NCBI GenBank assembly: GCA_020055645.1 | Contig: CM034546.1 | Span: forward strand, 46,562,001-46,626,000 | DNA from: Tomocerus qinae | Taxonomy: Eukaryota; Arthropoda; Collembola; Entomobryomorpha; Tomoceridae | Direction of reading: 5' to 3' | Length of the DNA: 64,000 nucleotides | Shown here: positions 11,174 to 24,660 of the stretch, in pieces | Position numbering within the stretch: the first letter of the stretch is position 1 | Layout: the number at the start of each line of letters is the position of its first letter | Notes under the pieces: generated by a model | Told to the model about the DNA's origin: nothing | Seen by the model: the letters and a program-made list of their open reading frames with translations, nothing else | The model's database searches: none | Made by a program: the position numbers and the translations under genes

Positions 11174-14100
11174 GGCAGTACAATTATGGAAATTGGAAAC
11201 GGTTTCCTTACAAAGGAATACGCTATTGAATGGTTTAGGATAGTAAAACTGGTTAGCAAATATGCCTTTTCGTTATTGCAAAGCCATGAGAATGACTGAG
11301 CATTTATTGTTTTGTAGGTTGGAAATATTTTTTATAATTTTACTTATTTTTTAAGGATACTAAAATTATTTTACATGCAGAGGATAAATTACATTTCTTA
11401 CAGTTATGATTTTATACACAAAAGACCCAGATTTTTGATGTTGCAAACGAAACTCTTGATTAAAATAACAGACAAAAGTTTCGTTTCATTATTTACAGAT
11501 GTATTTCATACTTGTAAATCTAAAGTATTGATCCAAATCCTAAATGTAGATTGATATACCCACGAGTCAGTAGGTACGCCTATAATCTAGGCCACTTTGT
11601 ATCATTCGTATTATGGTAAATGGTTTCATCATAAGGTGGACTTTTGATGTTGTGATTCAGAGATAAAGTACGTGGAACCACTTTTGTGCTTCGGTGAATT
11701 AAATCAAAAAGTACATACACAACTCAATAGTATAGCCATGGCCATAGGAAGTAAGATATTAAAAACTACTTAAATATCTGTCGTCAAAGTGAAACCGAGG
11801 GCCTATTTAATGAATAGTAGTTGTTGAATAAACAAGTCCCAAACAGAACAGCCACCGAATTTTAGCATCAGAGAGAGGATGAGAGGAGTTGGTGGGGGTA
11901 ACCAAATCAGACATAAGTACTGTAAGAGGATGTCATGTAAACTAATTATTGATTTCCCCTAACTTGAAACCAGTCACTGCAAAGATACATACAGTCTCCA
12001 AAAAGCAACAGACAGGCAGATGTGATTCACTTATAAAGATTCACTTACCTTAAAACCTTCCGGTTAATTAACAAAAAATCCTACAATATCAAAGGAACGA
12101 TTTCTACAAACAATGTAAAAGCGTAAAATATTTGATGAAATGAACCAGAGAATAAGAAGTAGATAGAGTTGATAGTACATAGAGTTAATGAATAATATGT
12201 TAAGTATTGTGGTAGCTGAAGATGGGTAAATTCAAGCTATTAATGTAGTTAATTAGTAATCGTAGAAGTTATTTTGTGTGTATTGGGTATTCATCTCGAA
12301 TTGAAATGGACATAAAATCAGAACTAGGATGCACCTCAAAGCAAACAAGAGCTTAACCTTAACACTAAATGACATGTTTGTCGGAAAGAAAACCGTAATC
12401 TGCTTAAGTTTAGCTGGTAAATTAGAAAATCGAGGAGTATATCAGCCTTCACATTAATTATACCAAGCTGACTTAAAACCTATTCATTTAAAATGTCATT
12501 AAACTATTTGTAATACATTTTAATTTGAAACATTAGTTTGAATATCGCCGAATGCTATTTGCTTACTAGTTGCAACAAACAAACATAAGTTCTAAATAAA
12601 ATTGCTACCTCAAAGAAATATTTTAACATACTGATAAGCATTGACATAAAAGATATTGCTTCAGTGTCATTTGAAACCGAGGGAACAGTTTTAATAAATT
12701 AAACTTGTAAAATTGTCCAGATCATATAATATTTCTATCTCGCTACAAATTGGCATAAAACATTTACATTGCTTGCAATGAATACATTCCAAATATTCTA
12801 AAATACTATACAAAATACAAATAGGAGTAGCACTATGGTAGTACTATTACTACAAATGTTAATAAAATAGGTCTAGCATCAGTATGATGTTTTTAGTGTA
12901 AATGTTGACTATGATGTTCACTGTCGTCATTCCATTCTATTGTATTAAGGTTAAACATTTTAGTGAATATTGAGTCTAAGGAGGATGAGGAAATAAAGAT
13001 AATAGTATTTGTAATGACGCAAGTCTCAATTTTATATTTGTTGAATTTTAGTTACCTAACTGCGTCCTACTTTGCCATATTTTATTCAAATCCCAGAACC
13101 TCTCGTCGTATTGGTAATTATAAGTGTAGGAATATGGTAATCTCTCTGTTTTTGAACAGTTCTAAGGGTAGATTGCAGTTTACTAAATGTCTCTAAAGTA
13201 CGTAGACATCTAAATTTAGTTTGACAATATATTTATTGGTGTATAATAATATGTATTATTTAAACATGACTATAATTTGCATAACAACTTTGTGTATACT
13301 GTGTTCTTTAGGCATGAAATTATGTGAATAAATAAATGTCGTCCTTAACTGAGAAATACTTGATGAAGAAAGTTACCTGTTGGCTGTTTTAGTCTGTTTC
13401 TCCGGGGCAACTTGCATTCCGCTTACTTACACATGAATCATGACTCCTGTTTTTACTATCTATCTATGGTTTACATATCAGGGAAAGGAAGGCTTATATA
13501 ATAATAATTATGTTGCCTTTACTCTAAGAATAAGGTCTAAGAGGAATAATAACATACTTAGGAACTTAAGACGCTTAGTTCAACAAATTCTAAGCTTTCT
13601 CCCAGTTTACTCATGCTTTTTGCTACCGAAGAAAACTGTTGTTGTTGCTACTATATACGTGGGTTGAAAGAGAGAATTATTAGTCGTAAACCATTGTATT
13701 GCGTTACTGCGTAGGTCGACTGAGATAGAATCAGGATGCTTATTGAAGTGGATTGTACCTGTGTCATGCACAATAATCGTATTTCATTTAAATATTATGC
13801 TAAGCACATCGACATAAGTATATAACTTTCAGTCCATAGGTGCTGCATGCTGAAGAGGTTGCCTAATGATGCTTTCCTACTTTAATTTCTATGGCATATT
13901 TACTTCCATGTCATTTCGTCTTGATAGTAGTGATTAGTGATACTACTTCAATCACAAAGAGATTTTAAAAGTAGAAGCTTCATAGGATCACAAAGGGGTC
14001 TAGTTTATATGCAATTTTTTGTCATGCATAGCAATGTTTGCTACTTTGATAATAAAGTTGACCATAGTATAGATATACTGCCAAATGTATATAAATTTCA

Positions 14101-17100
14101 TCTACATCATGTATTTGTAGGCGATGAGTCATTTCTGTCTTCTGCTATAGCAGACAGCAGAGATGTGGGTTCCAGACAGACATACAACATGATATAATCA
14201 ATAGAGTTGTCACTATATTACTTATGTTGCTTTAAAGTGGTCTTCTCTGTCAGTTCAGAGGAGGGTTGGGTAATTAGATTTCACGCAGCTTCCTCTTATT
14301 ATTAGCTATGCATTTACTACTCTTCGACTCGTAATAAAATGCTAGGTCGCCTTTCCCAGTGATTCCTTTCACGCTATATAGAACTTGAATATTATTCGCA
14401 ATCAAGGTTATACTGCACATAAAGAATTAGTGAAATGCATACAAACGGAGCAGTAAAACGATGCAATCATTTGTATTTGGCCTACTGGCTTGAAAACCTA
14501 ATTTCGACAGACCTACTTAATTTCATGCATCACAAAAGTCTAGTTTTACTCTAATAGTTACTTTACACAAATGATTTAACATTTTCCTAGTTTAAGCTTA
14601 GTATTGTACATGCATGGGGTTTTCTCAAAGTTAAAATCTTCATTTTAAATCCACAACTGTGAATTCTATCTAACACCATGTAACTAGTATGGAAAAGAAT
14701 CTGGAAATGGAAAACTGTCTCGGCTTGAGTTTGTGGATTGGATTTTACTAAATCTTTCATATTAGAAATGAAACTACCTGTTTATATTCTAATTCACTGT
14801 AAGATTCGGAAAACCAGTTAAAGCACCCGAAGAAATTCGGGGTTTATTACTGAAAATCGGAGAATTTTTAGTACATTTCGGTCCTAGGAATTCATCCTTC
14901 AGACTTATCCAATTTTGATAAAATCGCTCATAATATAGCAAACACTTCTTGTAAGATTCAAATATTTGATTGTTGAGATAGAAACCTTATTTGATAAATA
15001 TTATGAACTATTTCTATTTCTAACACTCTATATATAGTACTACTATCCCCATAGCTAGAGTATGGTTCACTCTCTTTTGATTTTTTTTTAAATTAAAGGA
15101 AATTATTCTTTTTATTTATCTTAAATATTTGAAAGTAAAAATTGTATCATTTTCTACAAAACTTCAAATTTACAGGGATATGAAAGGGATAATGTTCATC
15201 TGTTGATCCTCCTAATCCTTTATGTATATAGGGCTCTATCTACTGGTTTATTCTTCCATTACTTCCTGTAATAGGAAATAATAAAAATGAAAATTTTATT
15301 TGTCTCCTTCAAGGCATTAGAGAAGCAGGTGTCATAATTATTATTATGGTACATAAGTAGTTGTTTCGGCTATCATGTAAGTAAATATGAAGTAACTATA
15401 TACTTTAGATTATAAGAGAAAGTAGCTGAGAAAGCAAAATAAATATTCAATACACAAAGTGGAAAGATTACAGATAGTCTATAAATTATAGATGAGTAAG
15501 GGGTAAAGTGTCGAGAAAATGCGGGTTGTTTTTTTAAGGAAGTCAATTGCCGGATTTCTAGAGTCATCTACTTAAGTTAAGCCGATTATCTAAGAGACTT
15601 GTTATGTTTAAGTAGTGCTTAAGTAACTTAAGTAGATAAGGGAGTAATCAGACATTTCCGTATCGACTTGTGATGATCGACTTGTGATTTGTGACATAAA
15701 TCCCAAAAATGGTTTTATGTTTAGATGAGTTGTTTTCCTTTTAAGAGATAAGGAAGTACTATAAAACCTGGGGGTTTAAAATGGTATGCAAATTCATTTA
15801 GGTACCCCAAATCGCATAAAACTACTAATGAAAAATCAATCGTAAAAACTATTTATGTGAGATTTTTCATAAGGAATTTCAAAGAACTTTCAATCTTTAT
15901 TCTCCGACTTTCGGGAGCTTAATTTTTATACTGCAAATGATCCTTAAGATTTATTCAACGAAAATACTTTTGACCAAATTTTGTTGGTGGCTGAGTTTCG
16001 TGAGCTTAAAAGTTGTTTTCTCCGAATTTCGACCTCGACAGCAGTAGGACACTTTTGGCAGCAATTCTCTTTATAGAAAAAATTCTTAATGACACAAAAT
16101 ATCGAAACATTGCATTGTGGATGTTGGCATTATAGGCTGACATGTTTACAAAAATTAAATAATGAATTTTATAGCATAAAACTTCCATGTAGTCTCACAA
16201 TGCCCTTTTCTCACAAACTGAACAAGAAAGTGGAGAAAGTAAAGATGCTTATTATGTAAACAAAGTATGCAAACCCTAAGGCTTTTTAAGGCCGTCTCAT
16301 TTGACTATTCCATTTCGGATTTCAAATATTTATTAGGTTGTCTGCGAGAAACACATTTCTCCACATTTTCAATGGAATGTTTGTATACAGCATTTAAAAG
16401 CATTTTAAGCAAAATTAATTAATTTAAACTACCTACTGTATTGATAATCTTGATGCCTAAATATTTTCTGCAGAAAATATTTTTAATGGTGCAACTCTTA
16501 CGATTGTTTCAATAGGTTCTTCCAAATGAGGGTGCTACTGAGAGTTAAGTATTAAAGCTTGGGTAAGTGAAAGGCAGTGAAAGCCAAAATCATGCCGAAC
16601 CATAGAAAAAATATCGATCGGAGAAGGGAAATGCGTCTCAGTTCTGTCAAATATGACTTTCGTCGATACAATACAATGAGTAAGCCTGTAATAAGCGAAG
16701 TAGTCTTCTCCTTTTCTGGAAAAATTTATTTAAATGTTTAAGCGGTTTCTGATTTCGCCTAGTAACTAAAACTATTTTGAGCTCCTGGAATTATAATTTT
16801 GGCGTGGGTCAGTGGGTCACAGATAAGGTAAATCCATCACATATAATATAATATCTAACTCTCATTTAACTGCCTTACAACGTAAGGCGTCAAGTTCGAA
16901 TGAGAATAGATTTTCTAACTATATAATATCATATATATAAATCACTGTTGAATGTAAATTATAATATTATTGATGCCAATATTTAAGTTTTCAAACTCGA
17001 AAAATTTAGGACAACTTTTTGGGAATGTTTTGCCCAAAACAAAGATTTATAGCATTTTTAACAGAAAGGTTATTATGCAGTATACAGTTGTGCAGTGTGA

Positions 17101-17932
17101 AGTAATTACTGCAAGCTCAGATCTGCACGTACGCTGATCTGATCTTAACCTTGGTGACTTAGGGGCGTTTTCAGTGCATTCGTCTCTTCTCATTTTATGC
17201 ATGTAATATGTATGTATGTATCTTTTTGTCTGGACTTTGTTTCTGAATGTGTCTTAATAAAGTCGTAGTTTATTATCGTAGCAATATGTGTCATAATTGC
17301 TCATCATAATACAACAGTTATTACAACATTTAACTTACTTACAATTCCTAAATGTAATAACTACATAATAATTTCTATTTCATATCTTAATTTTTTCCCA
17401 ATTCTGGAATTCTCCCCGTCCCGTTCCCCACTCACATTTGACATTAATCTCGGAAGTTACTTATAACTTCACGTGAATGTATTTTTGAATTTATTTCCAG
17501 CTGCCAATTTTTATACCATGTTTTACCACCTACACATTAAAGTCATGTTTAATAAAACAAAAACATATTTAATTTAATAAACCGTCAACCGTAGATTTCT
17601 AATTTAATTTGGGTACATAGTACACATTGTAAATGAGACAATTTGTTGTTAGCAGCTGAGTAACTGATGAATGATGACTCTGCGGAGATACAAAATCCCT
17701 TTCATTAATATTGTAGATCAAAATTCAAAATACTACTCATTTAAAGTTTAAACAACAAAATCCACATAATTTAGAAATAATACTATTTTGTATTCTAGTG
17801 GAATTGGTATTAGTAAATCATAATTTAATAAATTAAATGCGCATGTGGTAACAAATTAGAAAAGTTGCAATGGTGTACTTTTACTTTTAATGGTTTTACT
17901 TTCAAAGGAAAAAAGCTGATTTAAGATTCAGG
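11174..17932. other. Gene-less stretch, 6.8 kb
   Basis: AT-rich intergenic DNA. The short open frames present lack splice context, codon bias or recognisable motifs. Apart from one small inverted repeat at 15566-15637, I see no structured element. Confidence 0.55.
15566..15637. repeat. Small inverted repeat
   Basis: ATCTACTTAAGTTA at 15566-15579 is repeated as its exact reverse complement at 15624-15637. The 44-nt spacer contains another TTTAAGTAGTGCTTAAG palindromic motif. It may be a tiny MITE or a chance AT-rich palindrome. Confidence 0.4.
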
Positions 17933-20900
17933 ATGGAAAAGGACTCAAAAATGGAAAACGAAGTATCTCAAATATTACGTATGCTTAAAGGCATGAACGA
18001 AAAGATTGACAAATTGGACAAAGGAAGCAAAGACACCATTCTACTGAAAAAGCAAGTTACATTGATGTCGGCCAGGATAGAAAAACTCGAAGAAACGTCA
18101 TCGGATCTCAACAAACGTTTAAAAGTTTTGGAAATGCCATCCGACAAAATGTATGTGATTAAAAATTACTGGAAGTCAATATTATTATTTCTGTTTGTAA
18201 ATTTGGAATTGTATTTAAAAGTTACGCTTTTAATCCCATTTCTATTTTTACCATTTACTTTTATCAGCCTTTGTTCCCTGGGAGTATATATTTGTACTTC
18301 TCGAAATCTAGAATGATGCTGCTTATTTATAGTTTTCTGTAGAAGATTCCCAAATGTCAGTTTTTCCGATGGTTTTAATGATTTTAATAAGTAACATAAA
18401 TGAAATAATTTTTATAAGACTCACTACAATCTGCAAATCATTATATTCAATTAGTTCAATTCGTAAAAATAACCTTCAAATATTACTAACTACTCTTTTA
18501 GTGCCCAATTTTTGGTATTTCAAATATCTTTCAGATATGCTTCAAATGCCCTCTGTTCGCTCAATTATTATATTAATATATTACTATACAACATCACTAC
18601 TTTAAGAACAGTTAAATTTCAATCTCCTAACGTCAAATACTTATTTTTGTATGCTCTGGAACAAATCATAAGTGTTTTTGACCTTTGGTAGCCTCGAAGC
18701 TTCTAATTCGATAGCGAAGGGTTTATGGCATTTAGTCAGTATTAATCTGCTTTTAAAAATTTTTTGAAGAGAGCAGAGAATGGTGGTCATTATTCCCTGC
18801 TTGGTTTCTTGTTTTCCAAAAGTTTTAAACTTGAGCAACTTGCAACACACTTATTGTTAAAAAAAATTAATATTACTTCTTTTCTTTTCGTTACTGTTAT
18901 ATAACCAAAACAAAAGTACTTTAAAATGTTAGTTATCTCAGACTGTAATGGAAAGCAACAGCAACACTTTTATCCTCGCTGGTATCTCTAGATTCAGAGT
19001 TAGTAGAGTATCTTTATGAGAAACCTTAATTTCAGGCGACACTTTCAACAAATAGTAACAATAAGCAAGTTCTATCGGAATACAAAACAAATCATTTACG
19101 CCTAAAGATACAAAATGACGATGTTGAACATAAATATCATTGGAAGATGTAGTAATGATGGGGTTTAATTATGCTTAATCCAATTTTAGGGTCAGCAAAT
19201 CAACTATAGAAGAATTCACTCTGCCAAGCACAACTAGCATCACGGGACAAACGTCCAAATTCACTCTGCCAAGCACATCTAGCATCATGGGACAAACCTC
19301 CAAATTCACTCTGCCAAGCGCAAGCACATCTAGCATCATGGGACAGACGTCCAGGATTACTGTGCCAAATTATAAGATATCTAATCTACCAAATTATAAG
19401 GTAATATGAACTTAAATAATAATTGTTGTTATTTTTATGCAAGGCACTTTAAAAACTTAACAAAAAGTCAATGAGAAAATCCTGATCAGTAACGTATTGG
19501 TTTTAAACGCTGTTTAAAACCTGGATTGTTGATGAGATTTGATGAGATGTTGATATTTTTTAATGTAATCAGGCATAAAAACAAACCTATGCTAATATAC
19601 ATAATCGTGCAACTTGTATACAAATTGACGTTGAAGCAATTTAAAAAAATGTTTTTATAACAAACAAGCAGCAGGAGATTTAAAGCTATTTTTCAAAGGG
19701 ATTTAGAGTATTTTGAGTATATTTATAATTATAACTTTTTTACTGAAAAATGCGTTATCTTTACTCCACATAAACGTATAGTGGGACATACGCATGGGAT
19801 TCTGCTGGCATTCTTGTATGAAGTTTTTTATGTATGTATATCCCAATCGTTTTGTAATAATGAGGTAGAACTTATTTTGTTTTACGTTTCAACACGCTTC
19901 TTAGGCATCAAAAATTGGTCTACTAAATAATCAACCTATGAAATTCGGATCAATGCGCAGTCGCTAGAAATTTACTTATTTCACCATTTGGCACAGCTAT
20001 CAAGCTTTTACAAATTCCGGACATATTTCAAAGATAGTCTTTGGTTTTCAGTTCTCAATTCTTGACTTGAGAACTGAAAATTGAATTCCAATTTTGTCGG
20101 CTTGTCGGCTGTCTTTGCATGTGTTTGTGATCCGCCGAAGTGCTGAAATTTGACGGAATTTTTGGCAACCTTTTTATTTTGCATCTCCGACACTAGCATT
20201 TTATTTTGATTTTGTGATATAGAAAGTTAGGTTTGGTAAGAGAAAGTGAAGAGTTGAAGACTCAAGACTCGGTGCTATAGAAGGCATGTAGTATGTAGGT
20301 ATGAATAAATGGATTCGTGATTTATGAGTGGGAGACAGGATGAGCAGAGAGGGAGAGATTCTAGAGAGAGATGAGAGAGAGATGATGGAAGAGGAGCGAC
20401 GGCGGAGCTCCGGCGTTCGTACATATATATATATAGGGTGGTCGGAAGTGAACTAGGACTTTTGAATCTTTTGACTTTGACTAATCAAAAGTCCTAGTTC
20501 ATTTCCGACCACCCTGTACATTCTTATGCAGTTATGAATACCCTCATACTTCCTTCGCGGAGGAAGATGTATAAGATTGGCAACTGGAATCGGAGGATGA
20601 ATAGATGAGTATGTGTATGGATTTGTCCTTGAATGCATGATTTGCTAGTGAAGTATCCGAATGGTCTTGGAAGACAGAGATGCGATATTCCATGGTGGAT
20701 AATTCGAGTTTCGGGTCAATTATATTGTGTTCAAATACAGAAAGACTCCTCTCGGAGCAAGCAACTAAAGAGAACTAACAGTGTGTCTGAACAATGGCTA
20801 TATATTCAGACATTGCACTAAATAGAATATTAGCCTTTGTTCAAAAACAAATTTAAAATTGATCAGGTGATGAACCACAAATAGATCACTTTCAATTGTG

Positions 20901-21419
20901 CATTGTTCTCAAAAAATCTCTATTTCTTTCAATATTGGTTATAAAAAGGCCAAAAATACCCGACCCACAAAAAACGGACTCGCATCCCGGCTAATAATCA
21001 TGGAATAGAATGATATTTCGCCTATGTGCAGAAAATACTTGCATTCAGTTACTGATTTAATCATTTTTTCTTACTAAATTGGGCACACAAATATATGTTA
21101 ATAAGTTAGCAAGTATTTCACAGGGGAAGTTTTATAAGGCTTGATTGTATTTGAAAATGTTTTAAACTTTCTTAATTTGTCTATTTAGCCACAACCAACT
21201 CAATCAAGCAAGTACGTGACTACTTCATCGCCTGCAAGTTCATACCCGGGGAAACGGCGCAATATCGCGGACGTGTCATGGGACGAAATTGTAGATGGGA
21301 TGTACCCCCCGGAATCTGAAAATGATTACGAGGATTATCCTTACGATGATGATATTTATGGACATAGCGTGAGAGACATTTGCGATTACGACAGTGACAC
21401 GGGAATTTGTGAGTATTGA
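17933..21419 (+). CDS. Coiled-coil protein with 15-aa tandem repeats (3 exons)
   Basis: Not assigned to a known family. Exons 17933-18150, 19190-19400 and 21189-21419 join in phase (2, then 0) to 219 aa. Introns are 1,039 and 1,788 nt. Exon 1 (residues 1-72) has heptad-like Leu/Ile/Met spacing rich in Lys and Glu, as in a coiled coil. Exon 2 encodes consecutive copies of FTLPSTSSIMGQTSK (residues about 82-128), the third copy expanded by two residues, then VPNYK/LPNYK motifs. Exon 3 is Ser-rich with a KRR patch and ends in a very acidic Asp/Tyr/Glu tail. There is no signal peptide or membrane segment. The second intron contains an 83-bp Tc1/mariner-type MITE. A filament-associated or scaffold protein is possible but unproven. 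Recent coding minisatellite expansion is evident. Confidence 0.7.
19215..19355 (+). repeat. Coding minisatellite, 45-bp unit
   Basis: Three in-frame units at 19215-19259, 19260-19304 and 19305-19355; the third carries a 6-bp insertion duplicating AGCGCA/AGCACA. Units begin TTCACTCTGCCAAGC and end CAAACCTCCAAA or similar. The unit is a multiple of three and lies wholly inside the second exon of the coiled-coil gene. Confidence 0.9.
20434..20516. mobile_element. 83-bp Tc1/mariner-type MITE
   Basis: A nearly perfect palindrome: the left arm starts TAGGGTGGTCGGAAGTGAAC and the right arm is its inverse, with one central mismatch plus a terminal T/C difference. The arms are about 32 bp with a loop of about 17 bp. 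It is flanked by TA on both sides (20432-20433 and 20517-20518), as expected of IS630-Tc1-mariner insertions. It lies in the second intron of the coiled-coil gene, just after a TATATA run. Confidence 0.8.
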
Positions 21420-23013
21420 CTCTATTTGTCCACTGTTGGAAATTGTTCTTGGTCTCTTGGTAGTCTAATTAGAATCTACCACTATTCAAATATTTAAATG
21501 TCACTACAACTTCATGCCAAATACATGTAAATTATATTATCTAGTCAATTACTTTTATCCTTTTGATTGTATTTGTTAGCAACGAAAATTGAAATAGATT
21601 ACTAGATAGTTTTTTAATTATTGTCAATTACGTACTAAGTTATATTTTTATACAAATAATTTCGATTTAACGAAATACTTTCTTTTTCAAACAATACTTT
21701 ATGCTGAGATAATTAAAATAGTTACTGTTAAAATTACTTGTTTCTTTGCAAATTATTGAAACTTGTATGTATTTATCTGAAGTAAATATAGTTTGCCAAA
21801 TTAAACAAAATCAAAAATGGATTTGCAATTTCTTTTCTAAAACTCTTTTGCGAGTAGGCATATGCATAATATGTATGCAGACTTGCAATTGCAATGCGCA
21901 ATGGTGCAAATACTTTTTACTTTTTGATGACCCAAGCAACTTACATATTTCTTTAGGCTTCTTCGAATAATAGGTTTCGATGTTAGTGTGAGGATTTTTC
22001 AGACCATTTGTAGTCATAGACCAAAGATGGCAGTACAATTCCCAAAGTTTAGTAAGAACTGACATTACTAGACCTCTAGACAGAAATAAGGTTAGATAAA
22101 CAAATATATTCGCAGGCTTCCTAACGAAATGTCATTGTTATGTATATGTATCGATTTTTCAAATGTAAAATAACATTTCGTGTCGCAAACTGTGTATTTT
22201 GTAAATTATATTGTAATATCTTCTCAGTTTACGATACGTGCAATTCAAAGTATGTTTCATGTATATATCGCCTCTTTGCTTGCAACTGTTGTGGCGTATT
22301 AAAAATTAATAGACACGAATCTTTTATTTTCTTAGACGTACACAATTTCTCATCGTCTTATCAGTCTTATCACCAAAGGTAGGAAGTAGGAGATTTATGG
22401 AATATCTACGGCTCCAACTACCGTATATTATTTCCCATAATATATAATTTTCTTGTCTACTGTCTTTATCTAAATACGATGTAGGGCATATTCCAATTTC
22501 ATTGAATAATTTCTTAAAAGGGATTTTACACCAAAATATATAGCTTCTATATATGTAATTGTAGGGAATTCGGATTTAACGAGAACTAATAGTTCCTAGA
22601 ACTGCTTCAAGCAGTCTGCTTTTATAAATCAAAATAACAAACACAAGAAAGTATAGGTTTATTAGTTAAATATAATGAACTGTTAAAAAGGTCTTTTAAA
22701 GGAACAACATTTATTTGATGAAGCCAAATTATCGGGAAATATATAATAATATAGCATTTAGGCATGCTTTTTGTTATTCTTAATATATCCTTGGAAGTAT
22801 GGAAACTCACTTAATGAAACTCTGTAATTTAATATTTATCCAAAAGGTAGAATGTTTTGTTTAAGCGTACTATCTAGTGTTTAAATTGAAGCAGAAAGTA
22901 TTTCACCATCAAACGGTGAAATTTTTAAGGTTTGTATGTAGGTACATATAGTCAGTTGATATTAGCTGTGAAGTCGGAGAGTAACTTTTTATAAAGCACA
23001 AAAGGAATTTGAA
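21420..23013. other. Intergenic stretch, 1.6 kb
   Basis: No exon supported. It separates the coiled-coil gene from the first receptor-like gene and should contain the latter's promoter, but no TATA box or initiator stands out. Confidence 0.5.
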
Positions 23014-24660
23014 ATGGATGAAGATAAGAATGCAGGCAAGAAAGCAAAAGTAAAACTACCAAAAAATCGGAAAGAAATGTATCGACTTATGGCCTTCAAT
23101 GTAAAACTAGCAAATTGTCTCGGCGCCTTTCCTGCACATTTCGACCTGGATAATTTGAAGTTGACGGTTTCCACATCGATCTTAGATCGAGTCAAAAATA
23201 TAATTTGCATTGCGAGCTGGATAACGTTTACCATCTACTTCTCAACGCTACTCGTCATCTTCACGCTGGAACAAGAAGAATCTCTGGATTACGGAATTTG
23301 TTTTTTGGGTGCAGTTGTCTTCATGGCTGGTATTCCATTTCACATCACAATGCTAATCTTCCTGCCAAAAATTTCAGCACTTACCACCGATGTCATCGCG
23401 GTGCTGTTGGAATTCCAAAGTTAGTAAAAATAATGTTATATATTCAACGTTTATTTTAAAATTTGGAATTGAATTCATTATGTAATCATCTAGAAATCTT
23501 ATGTAATCATTCCTGTGACTTGATGAGTAATTAAGTTTTTACCTATCGAAAATTTAATTTTTTATTTCTCGGTATGATTAAATTTTCCAAGTTTTTGGAA
23601 TTTTAAATTTCATACTACATTTTTTTAAGTCTTGGAATATTTTATTCTAAGATAATTAATATTGTTTTTTCAGGGGACTGCTACATAGGGGATATTCCAG
23701 ATTCAAAATTATTAGAAGTAATTATCCTGAAATTATTCAGAGCGGCATCAATTGTGTATCCAGTTTTCACTGCCTTTTTTGCATTGATAATGCAAGGATC
23801 CAGAGTTTTCCCTGTGAATTTTCTGCCCACCGAGTATCAACATTGGAGTCTAGTCTTTCTCGCCATCATTATCTTTTGGTGGCAGGTCGCTTCCATTTGG
23901 TGCATTGCCAACTTTTTCATGAGTCAATTTCTTCTAATGCATCAATATTTACATATTTTTGGATCAGAAATCAGGTAAAATTTGTACAGTCTTTAACCTT
24001 CATTGTGTCTCATAGTGGTTTAGAAGTTTGTGATAGCAAATTCCGGTATACTAAATATTGTGTATTCACTGTCCAATCGAACCTGTCTGCTTTTTGCTAA
24101 AATATGTTATAACATAATCAGATTTTACGTATCAGATTTTAAATATACTGTTAATTTCTATACTCAACAGGCTTGGGAAGTCGTCATATTTGACGAAGGA
24201 TTCTGTTCGAAGTGCTCCTAGTTTGGTTCGTCTTCACCGAATGCTGACCCTGCAAATGAATATGATAACAGAAATGACAAGATCAGTTCTCCAGCCGATA
24301 GCGTTTTCCATCAATCGAGCTATTCTGGTGTCCAATTGGATGATTATCATGTTTTTCGAAACTTTGTCGGCCATAAGTCTTTCTATTCTTTGCGTCTTCA
24401 CGTCAATGGCAATTTGTGGATGGTTGGGACTTCTGATTCTCACGTACAAGCTTTCGAAGAATCATAAGAGTATAACTAAAAGCCTTTCACTTTTCAAATC
24501 AGAAGATAGAAAAGAATGTCAATACGTAGAGAAGTATATCAAGTCATGCAAACCAGTCCTTTTTAGGATTGGAAATTACACCATCATCTCCAAAAAGAGC
24601 CCACCAAACTTTCTGTTAAGCATGACTCGAGGCACTTTCAAACTAGTGATGGCCACTTAA
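23014..24660 (+). CDS. Multi-pass membrane protein, chemoreceptor-like, paralogue A (3 exons)
   Basis: Exons 23014-23419, 23674-23974 and 24171-24660 (phases 1 and 2) give 398 aa. Hydrophobic segments lie near residues 63-85, 93-117, 155-175, 193-222 and 286-328 (probably two helices), so six membrane spans are likely. The N terminus is basic (KKAKVKLPKNRK) and without a signal peptide, which fits a cytoplasmic N terminus. The 70-residue C-terminal tail is polar, with FRIGNYTIISKKSPPNFL before the stop. Gene size, topology and local duplication resemble the arthropod gustatory/odorant receptor superfamily. The TYhhhhhQF signature of insect gustatory receptors is not visible, so the family is inferred. 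Paralogue B at 30.8 kb has the same exon boundaries, and the common stop position shows that the C terminus is genuine. If correct, it acts in sensory-neuron membranes. Confidence 0.8.

Noticed and set aside
12963..13196. 77-codon plus-strand frame
   Set aside because: No homology, hydrophobic random composition and no flanking exon signals.
18354..18605. 83-codon frame within intron 1 of the coiled-coil gene
   Set aside because: AT-driven Ile/Leu/Tyr composition inside a well-supported intron.
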